Assembly (NCBI GenBank): GCA_017452035.1
Contig: JAFTNE010000109.1
Span: 1-9,805 of the forward strand
Direction: 5' to 3'
Source of the DNA: Clostridia bacterium
GTDB taxonomy: Bacteria > Bacillota > Clostridia > Christensenellales > CAG-314
DNA: 9,805 nucleotides
This document shows, one piece after another, positions 5,900 through 9,805 of this stretch (the first letter of the stretch is position 1; the number at the start of each line of letters is the position of its first letter). A program made the position numbers and the translations under genes. Under the pieces are notes generated by a model. It had not been told where the DNA came from, did no database searches, and worked only from the letters and a program-made list of their open reading frames with translations.

Positions 5900-6622
5900 A
5901 TGATTACAACAATTTTGTTTGACCTGGATGGCACACTGTTGCCAATGGACGAAGAGGCGTTTATAAAAACATACATGGCTGGCCTTGTCAAAACAATGAC
6001 GCCCTATGGCTACGAACCACAAAAGCTTATCAACACCGTTTGGGCTGGCATGAAAGCAATGGTGCAAAATGATGGCTCAAAAACCAACGAGCAAGTCTTT
6101 TGGGATGTTTATGCCCAAGCTTACGGCGAAGACAAGCGCAGTGACGTGGATATCTTTGCAGAGTTTTACAAAAGCAACTTTGCCCTTGCAAAAAATGCTT
6201 GTGGTTTTAATGCAAAAGTGCCACCAATGATGGCAAAACTGCAACGGCTTGGTTTGCGTATCATCATTGCCACAAATCCATTTTTCCCACAAACGGCAAC
6301 AAACCAACGCATCAATTGGGCAGGGCTAAATCCGGACGACTTTGCACTGTATACTACCTACGAAAACTCTCGTCATTGCAAGCCCAACGTTGCCTACTAC
6401 CAAGATATCTTGCAACAGTTCAATTTGCACCCATCAGAGTGCATAATGGTGGGCAATGATGCCCTAGAAGATATGGTTGCGCAAAAATTAGGATTAAAGG
6501 TATTTTTGTTGACGGACCAACTCATCAACAAGCACAATTTGCCAACGGACGGTTACCCACAAGGGGACATTGATAACCTCGAAGGCTTTTTTGCAGAGCA
6601 TCTAAAAGGGTACAAAGTATAA
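5900..6622 (+). CDS. HAD superfamily hydrolase (phosphatase-like)
   Basis: A 240-residue haloacid dehalogenase-type enzyme, probably a cytoplasmic Mg-dependent phosphatase acting on a small phosphorylated metabolite that the sequence does not reveal. All four motifs are visible: I, FDLDGTLL with nucleophile Asp8 and Asp10; II, ATNPF with Thr125; III, CKPN with Lys161; IV, GNDALED with Asp187 and Asp191. Residues about 15-95 form a helical cap inserted after motif I (C1 type). ATG 5900 places motif I at residue 8, as expected; its ribosome site is weak (GGGA at 5890-5893). An in-frame TTG at 5861 has no ribosome site and is rejected. It is the last gene of the operon with the two small membrane proteins, closed by a terminator 20 bases downstream. 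A membrane-related substrate is a guess from context only. Confidence 0.9.
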   Translation: MITTILFDLDGTLLPMDEEAFIKTYMAGLVKTMTPYGYEPQKLINTVWAGMKAMVQNDGSKTNEQVFWDVYAQAYGEDKRSDVDIFAEFYKSNFALAKNACGFNAKVPPMMAKLQRLGLRIIIATNPFFPQTATNQRINWAGLNPDDFALYTTYENSRHCKPNVAYYQDILQQFNLHPSECIMVGNDALEDMVAQKLGLKVFLLTDQLINKHNLPTDGYPQGDIDNLEGFFAEHLKGYKV

Positions 6623-6642
6623 CAAACGTGAAACAAACAAAC

Positions 6643-6672
6643 AGAGAGGCCAACGTCAAGCCTCTCTTTTTT
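6643..6672 (+). terminator. Intrinsic terminator after the HAD gene
   Basis: AGAGAGGC (6643-6650) pairs perfectly with GCCTCTCT (6660-6667) around a nine-base loop, followed by five more Ts (6668-6672). It ends the operon that starts at about 5089. Confidence 0.9.
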
Positions 6673-6681
6673 GATATTTTT

Positions 6682-6694
6682 TATTGTAACAATA
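6682..6694. promoter_or_regulatory. 13-bp palindrome upstream of the flavodiiron promoter
   Basis: TATTGT (6682-6687), A, ACAATA (6689-6694) is a perfect inverted repeat. It ends nine bases before the putative -35 box of the flavodiiron gene and ten bases after the T-run of the preceding terminator. The place suits an operator for a redox or nitrosative stress regulator, but it matches neither the Rex nor the PerR consensus well. Short AT-rich palindromes can arise by chance. Confidence 0.3.
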
Positions 6695-6703
6695 GCCATT
6701 TTG

Positions 6704-6733
6704 TTGTTAATTTGTAACTGTTTGTGGTATAAT
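6704..6733 (+). promoter_or_regulatory. Promoter of the flavodiiron gene
   Basis: TATAAT at 6728-6733 is preceded by TGG (extended -10). The best -35 is TTGTTA (6704-6709) with an 18-bp spacer, a moderate match. The expected start near 6740 gives a leader of about 29 nt ending in GGAGGAG (6760-6766). Confidence 0.7.
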
Positions 6734-6768
6734 TTTATCATTAATAGAAGATATAGCACGGAGGAGAA

Positions 6769-7920
6769 ATGTTATCACAAAACATCAAATACGTGGGCGT
6801 AAATGACCACGAAATAGACCTTTTTGAAGGTCAATACGTTGTACCCGATGGAATGGCGTACAACTCGTACCTTATTGTTGACAAAAACGTTGCAGTTATT
6901 GATAGTGTTGACGCGCGCTTTTTTAGTGAGTGGCTTGGCAATATCAAAAGTCAACTGGGCGAAAAAACAGTTGACTACCTTGTAGTGCAACATATGGAAC
7001 CCGACCACTCGGGCAGTATCGCTAGCTTTATGCAAGCCTACCACAACGCTAAAATCGTATCTAACGCACGCGCTTTTGTCATGATGAAAAACTACTTTGG
7101 CACCGATTTTGCCGAGCGCAAGGTTGTTGTTGCCGAAGGGGACACGTTGAACCTTGGCAACCACACTTTGACCTTTGTAATGGCGCCAATGGTACACTGG
7201 CCAGAAGTTATGGTTAGTTTTGAAAGTACAACGGGTACACTTTTTTCTGCTGATGCATTTGGCAAGTTTGGCGCATTGGATGTTGATCAAGAGTGGGCAT
7301 GCGAGGCTCGCCGTTACTACATTGGCATTGTGGGCAAGTACGGTGTACAAGTGCAAGCCTTGCTCAAAAAGGCATCTGCATTAGATATCCAAACAATTTG
7401 TCCACTCCACGGCCCAATTTTGACGGAAAACCTTGGTTACTACCTCAACCTGTACAACATTTGGTCAAGCTACGGTGTGGAAAGTGAAGGGGTTGTAATT
7501 GCCTATACGTCCGTTTACGGCAATACAAAAAAGGCAGTGGAGCTTTTGGAACAAGAACTGTTAGAGCTTGGATGCCCCAAAGTTGTGGTAAACGACCTTG
7601 CAAGATGCGACATGGCCGAGGCTGTTGAAGATGCATTTAGATATGGCAAAGTTGTTTTTGCAACAACCACCTACAATGCCGAAATCTTCCCATTCATGCG
7701 CGAATTTATTTCCACATTGGTAGAGCACAACTTCCAAAACAAGCAAGTTGCATTTATCGAAAACGGTAGCTGGGCACCTATGGCAACCAAAGTGATGAAG
7801 GGTATGTTGGAAAAATGCAAAAACCTTACCCATTGCCAAACGGAAGTGAAAATTATGTCTGCCGTAAACGACGTTAATATCTGTCAAATCAAATCTTTGG
7901 CGCAAGAACTTGTAAAGTAG
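6769..7920 (+). CDS. Class A flavodiiron protein (O2/NO reductase)
   Basis: A 383-residue cytoplasmic flavodiiron protein that reduces O2 to water and/or NO to N2O, protecting anaerobes. Residues 1 to about 240 are a metallo-beta-lactamase-like domain with the full diiron ligand set: H75-x-E77-x-D79-H80 (QHMEPDHSGS), H143 (VHWPEVM), D162 (SADAFGKFG) and H214 (PLHGPIL). Residues about 242-383 are a flavodoxin domain with FMN-phosphate loop YTSVYGNTKKA (246-256) and a second FMN loop around TTTYNAEIFP (299-308). No rubredoxin or flavin reductase domain follows, so it is class A and needs a separate electron donor, usually rubredoxin, not seen in this window. Start ATG 6769 follows GGAGG (6760-6764). 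It is monocistronic: own promoter, preceding and following terminators. Whether O2 or NO is the main substrate cannot be told from sequence. Confidence 0.96.
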   Translation: MLSQNIKYVGVNDHEIDLFEGQYVVPDGMAYNSYLIVDKNVAVIDSVDARFFSEWLGNIKSQLGEKTVDYLVVQHMEPDHSGSIASFMQAYHNAKIVSNARAFVMMKNYFGTDFAERKVVVAEGDTLNLGNHTLTFVMAPMVHWPEVMVSFESTTGTLFSADAFGKFGALDVDQEWACEARRYYIGIVGKYGVQVQALLKKASALDIQTICPLHGPILTENLGYYLNLYNIWSSYGVESEGVVIAYTSVYGNTKKAVELLEQELLELGCPKVVVNDLARCDMAEAVEDAFRYGKVVFATTTYNAEIFPFMREFISTLVEHNFQNKQVAFIENGSWAPMATKVMKGMLEKCKNLTHCQTEVKIMSAVNDVNICQIKSLAQELVK

Positions 7921-8126
7921 ATTGCGTATAGTTGTGTGTTTGGTCGCACAATATGCTTAGATGCAGGTGTACGTTTGTTTGGATGCTAACTAACGCATTA
8001 CAAATTTAGCTTTTAATAGTAAAGTAGTGCAATACCTTTGGACGATAGGAGTTAGAAAACAAAACAAAATAACAACACACGCTAAGTCATAATATACGTA
8101 TAAACAATAACATCTGTATAAATAAA
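7921..8126 (+). other. Long 3' untranslated stretch after the flavodiiron gene
   Basis: About 206 bases separate the flavodiiron stop codon from its terminator. I find no gene here. AGGAG at 8047-8051 has no start codon behind it. GCATTAC (7995-8001) can pair with GTAGTGC (8024-8030, one G-U pair), and TATACGTATA (8093-8102) is a 10-bp palindrome. A 3'-UTR-derived small RNA is possible but not supported by anything specific. Confidence 0.4.
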
Positions 8127-8160
8127 AAGAGAGACGAAGTATCGTCTCTCTTGTTTTTTT
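8124..8160. terminator. Bidirectional intrinsic terminator
   Basis: A perfect 11-bp stem AAGAGAGACGA (8127-8137) with TCGTCTCTCTT (8142-8152) has a four-base loop. On the plus strand it is followed by G and seven Ts (8154-8160), ending the flavodiiron transcript. On the minus strand the stem is followed by a T-rich tract (complement of 8124-8128 and beyond), six bases past the stop of the folT-like gene. It serves both convergent units. Confidence 0.9.
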
Positions 8161-8166
8161 ATCAAA

Positions 8167-8757
8167 TTATCTTTCCTTTTCACCATCCAAGTGCCAAAAC
8201 AGTTTGTCGAACACTCGTAACTGTTGCACAATGGCAACCACAATACCGTTGATAATGATGTTGGGTATTGAGCTGGGCAATCGTGCTGTTAGATACACCC
8301 AAAAGCTTGTATCAACAGGGATGTCCGTTGTCAAAAATTGAATTAGTCCAACAAAACCCGGTTCAACACCCACCTTGTATTGTAGCCACAAACCAAAGGT
8401 ATTTAGTCCACAAATGCACACGACAAAGCAAATTAGTAAAGCAATAACAAGTTTTAGTAACTTGCTTTTTAGTGGTATTTTGTAAACCAATGCGCAAATT
8501 ACGCCAAACAACGCAGTGGAAATTGCCAAAAACCAATTGTATGCTGCGCCCAGTGGATGTATCAGGTGGGCAATGGTATCCCCCATAAAACCTACAATCA
8601 TTGCAGGCCAAGCGCCCAAGTAGATGCCTGCCAAAAAGCATACGGCAATGGTAAAACTCAGTGCCATGTTTGGCGCTAACTTTGCCGTAAAGTAGTTTAT
8701 GGCAACGGATACAGCTGTAAACATAGCCGTACAGCTAATTTTTAGCGTTCTGTTCAT
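8167..8757 (-). CDS. folT: ECF transporter S component, FolT-like (folate uptake)
   Basis: A 196-residue membrane protein that should be the substrate-binding S subunit of an energy-coupling factor importer, working with a shared EcfA/EcfA'/EcfT module encoded elsewhere. About six helices are visible (residues 8-26, 33-48, 50-66, 74-92, 99-122 and 165-182). The segment AGIYLGAWPAMIVGFMGDTIAHLIHPLGAAYNWF is typed by its GD (59-60), followed by the HPLG loop and an aromatic stretch, like the FolT family. ARLPSS near 158-163 sits at the usual Arg position before the last helix. The tetrahydrofolate riboswitch upstream strongly supports folate as the substrate; without it the substrate would be open. 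ATG 8757 is chosen because the in-frame GTG at 8874 lies inside the riboswitch. The ribosome site is weak (GGGCGG at 8771-8766, eight bases away) and lies within the terminator stem. Confidence 0.85.
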   Translation of the reverse strand: MNRTLKISCTAMFTAVSVAINYFTAKLAPNMALSFTIAVCFLAGIYLGAWPAMIVGFMGDTIAHLIHPLGAAYNWFLAISTALFGVICALVYKIPLKSKLLKLVIALLICFVVCICGLNTFGLWLQYKVGVEPGFVGLIQFLTTDIPVDTSFWVYLTARLPSSIPNIIINGIVVAIVQQLRVFDKLFWHLDGEKER

Positions 8758-8857
8758 AAAAAAAACCGCCCTTTGCAATTTTGCAAAAGCAGTCCGTAAG
8801 TAACACTTAACAATCGAGAGTTTTTTGGCAAATGAAACCAAATTGTCTCTTTTGCAA
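8758..8857 (-). promoter_or_regulatory. Riboswitch expression platform: antiterminator versus terminator
   Basis: Read on the minus strand, ACTGCT plus TTTGC (8793-8783) pairs with GCAAA plus GGCGGT (8776-8772 and 8770-8765), with one bulged G (8771) and three G-U pairs. Seven to eight Ts (8765-8758) follow and run straight into the ATG. This is an intrinsic terminator. TTGCAAAAG (8857-8849) is perfectly complementary to CTTTTGCAA (8789-8781), the 5' arm of that terminator, and can act as antiterminator. GTCCGT (8862-8857) can also pair with ACGGAC (8797-8792). These pairings exclude each other. The only ribosome-site-like bases lie in the terminator's 3' arm, so translation may be blocked as well. 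Confidence 0.7.
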
Positions 8858-8858
8858 C

Positions 8859-8946
8859 GGACCAAATACCTCACCGCAGTGCAAATGAGCCCTTTCGTTT
8901 ACGCTTTTTCCTAAACGTAACACTTCACGCGAGATATCAACTTTGC
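8859..8946 (-). promoter_or_regulatory. Tetrahydrofolate (THF class I) riboswitch aptamer
   Basis: On the minus strand the leader aligns with the Eubacterium siraeum folT aptamer as I remember it. P1 is ATATCTC (8937-8931) with GAGGTAT (8872-8866). P2 is GCG (8930-8928) with TGC (8878-8876). The J2/3 bases TGAAGTG (8927-8921) match the known UUAAGUG. P3 is TTACG (8920-8916) with CGTAA (8903-8899), with a 12-base loop containing GGA. ACGAA (8898-8894) follows P3 directly, and GGT (8875-8873) links P2 to P1, as in the known RNA. TCC (8861-8859) can pair with the GGA of loop 3, at the same distance after P1 as the known pseudoknot partner. The J3/2 part is longer than in the reference. The gene controlled encodes a FolT-like transporter, the classic target. 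Confidence 0.8.
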
Positions 8947-8952
8947 AAACAC

Positions 8953-8981
8953 AGTATACATTGTTTTTGGAAAATTGTAAA
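8953..8981 (-). promoter_or_regulatory. Promoter of the riboswitch-folT unit
   Basis: On the minus strand, TTTACA (8981-8976) and TATACT (8958-8953) are exactly 17 bp apart, each matching five of six consensus bases. The start is expected near 8946, nine bases before riboswitch P1, giving a leader of about 189 nt. Just upstream, TGCAAATTG occurs twice on the plus strand (8990-8998 and 9001-9009) with an 11-bp period. Confidence 0.75.
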
Positions 8982-9026
8982 CACATTTTTGCAAATTGTA
9001 TGCAAATTGGTGGATAAAAACCCCAT

Positions 9027-9080
9027 TTGACGACTTTTTGTCACAAAAGGTGCAGTAACCATCCTTTGTATAGTCGTCAA
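9027..9080. repeat. Long imperfect hairpin upstream of the folT promoter
   Basis: TTGACGAC (9027-9034) and GTCGTCAA (9073-9080) form perfect 8-bp arms, and inside them ACAAAAGG (9043-9050) can pair with CCTTTGT (9063-9069) with one bulge. The eight bases CCATTTGA flank the structure as a direct repeat (9023-9030 and 9085-9092). It lies in the 170 bases between the acyltransferase terminator and the folT promoter, where I see no gene. Role unknown. Confidence 0.45.
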
Positions 9081-9134
9081 TGCACCATTTGATAGGCTCT
9101 TGCATCCTTGGCCAGGCTATTTTTCAATTAACGT

Positions 9135-9163
9135 AAAAGGAGATAACCATTGCAGTTATCCCC
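9135..9163 (-). terminator. Intrinsic terminator after the acyltransferase gene
   Basis: On the minus strand, GGGGATAAC (9163-9155) pairs with GTTATCTCC (9147-9139), with one G-U pair and a seven-base loop, followed by four Ts (9138-9135). It begins ten bases past the stop codon. The short T run makes it weaker than the other terminators here. Confidence 0.75.
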
Positions 9164-9173
9164 GTGTACGATT

Positions 9174-9805
9174 TTATTTGTATTTTCCTGCCAGTATTTC
9201 TTCCCCTATTTGATTGCATCTATCCAGTAATATTTTGGAAATTTCCACGTCAGACAATCCCTCGTATTTTTTCATTAAAGCCGAGTATTTTATGGGTTTG
9301 TCAATGACGGTGGTGTTTTTCTTTCGACTGTAATACGCAACAAAAATTGGCACGTCGTAACCACGTTTGTAGCATATTTTTGCAAAGAACAAAAATCCAG
9401 AAAAAAACTTCGTCATCTGATCGAAATATCCCACAGAGGAGTCCTCGGGAAAGATAACAATATTGTTTCCCTCTTCAATCAGTTGTAAACTTGTTGTAAT
9501 GGTGCTTTTTAGTCGTACGTCAGGATAGGTGGAAATAACTTCCAGTCCACGATAAATCCCCTTAATAACGGGCGCAGCAATCAAGCAAAAAATGCGTGAT
9601 AGCCACAGTGGCCAATGCTTTTTTTGGTGGAAGTAGGTTACTGATAGGTATTGATATATCATCTTCAAGTTGCCGTTCATTTGATACGTCCCCCAAAACC
9701 TAAATGGAAACTCGGGGTACAACTCCCAAGACATTGGTCCAGAAGCCCCAACATGGTTGCTAAGTATTAGGGAGGACTTTTCTACCTTTTCTCCTAAGTA
9801 GACAA
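9174..9805 (-). CDS. PlsC-like (lysophospholipid) acyltransferase family protein, 5' end outside window
   Basis: The minus-strand frame stays open to the window edge, so the gene continues beyond base 9805; 209 complete residues are visible and the ATG at 9734 is internal. The product resembles the LPLAT/PlsC superfamily, which moves acyl groups from acyl-ACP or acyl-CoA to lysophospholipids or related acceptors at the membrane. Motif I appears as LSNHVGASGP (visible residues 14-23) and motif III as FPEDSS (118-123), in place of the usual HX4D and FPEGTRS. The Asp of HX4D is replaced by Gly (residue 22). Between them is a hydrophobic stretch (WPLWLSRIFCLIAAPVIKGI). Other acyltransferase-like proteins with an NHxGxxGP start exist as I recall, so this may be a subfamily trait rather than decay. 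Substrate is unknown. Confidence 0.75.
   Translation of the reverse strand, partial: VYLGEKVEKSSLILSNHVGASGPMSWELYPEFPFRFWGTYQMNGNLKMIYQYLSVTYFHQKKHWPLWLSRIFCLIAAPVIKGIYRGLEVISTYPDVRLKSTITTSLQLIEEGNNIVIFPEDSSVGYFDQMTKFFSGFLFFAKICYKRGYDVPIFVAYYSRKKNTTVIDKPIKYSALMKKYEGLSDVEISKILLDRCNQIGEEILAGKYK

Noticed and set aside
8758..8874. GTG start adding 39 residues to the FolT-like protein
   Set aside because: The GTG is part of the conserved GCGGTGA of the riboswitch, and the added region spans the terminator.
8758..8946. T-box, TPP, cobalamin or preQ1 leader for the ECF gene
   Set aside because: I looked for their hallmark motifs (such as GGGTGGNACCGCG or CTGAGA) and found none, while the THF elements fit in order and spacing.
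8911..9105. 64-codon minus-strand open frame with YCTFC
   Set aside because: It runs through a hairpin, the folT promoter and the riboswitch, and lacks a spaced ribosome site. The Cys pair is probably chance.
1..9805. CRISPR array, prophage or integrative element
   Set aside because: No regularly spaced repeats, integrase, transposase or phage genes were seen; the CD1845-like resemblance alone does not show a conjugative element.

Overview
The window looks like a chromosomal segment of an anaerobic, moderately AT-rich Firmicute, most likely an uncultured Clostridia-type gut bacterium. The clues are a class A flavodiiron protein, a YitT/DUF2179 membrane protein, a tetrahydrofolate-riboswitch-controlled ECF transporter, strong AGGAGG-type ribosome binding sites, TTGACA/TATAAT promoters and many U-tailed intrinsic terminators. 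I see no phage, plasmid, transposase or CRISPR genes. The taxon is inferred from gene content only.

Left part, plus strand: the 3' end of valS (1-1155) is followed by a 317-base gene-free spacer. The spacer holds a 22-bp direct repeat, a large imperfect inverted repeat and two REP-like GC-rich hairpins. Next come a YitT-family membrane protein (1473-2345), a putative lipoprotein with C-terminal membrane helices (2403-3230), and an XRE-type regulator with a membrane tail (3442-4071). A 15-bp palindrome lies just upstream of the regulator's ribosome binding site, and a strong terminator follows the gene.

Middle: on the minus strand are a short pyrophosphatase-like protein (4232-4555) with a near-consensus promoter, and a tRNA-Arg(CCG) gene (4779-4853) with its own promoter and terminator. 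Divergent from the tRNA, on the plus strand, a promoter drives two tandem paralogous small membrane proteins (5112-5435, 5536-5853) and a HAD phosphatase (5900-6622), closed by a terminator. A flavodiiron protein gene (6769-7920) follows with its own promoter, and ends at a bidirectional terminator shared with the convergent folT-like gene.

Right part, minus strand: a FolT-like ECF S component (8167-8757) has a leader of about 190 nt. I read this leader as a class I tetrahydrofolate riboswitch followed by competing antiterminator and terminator stems. The terminator's U-run ends directly at the start codon. Upstream lies a PlsC-like acyltransferase that is cut by the window edge (9174-9805).

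The genes do not form one pathway; they are several short housekeeping or accessory transcription units. The best-supported regulatory system is folate sensing upstream of folT. The most interesting unexplained items are the tandem membrane-protein pair with its HAD neighbour, the two palindromes sharing an ACAATGTG core, and the repeat-rich spacer after valS. I found no clear evidence of a wholly new system.
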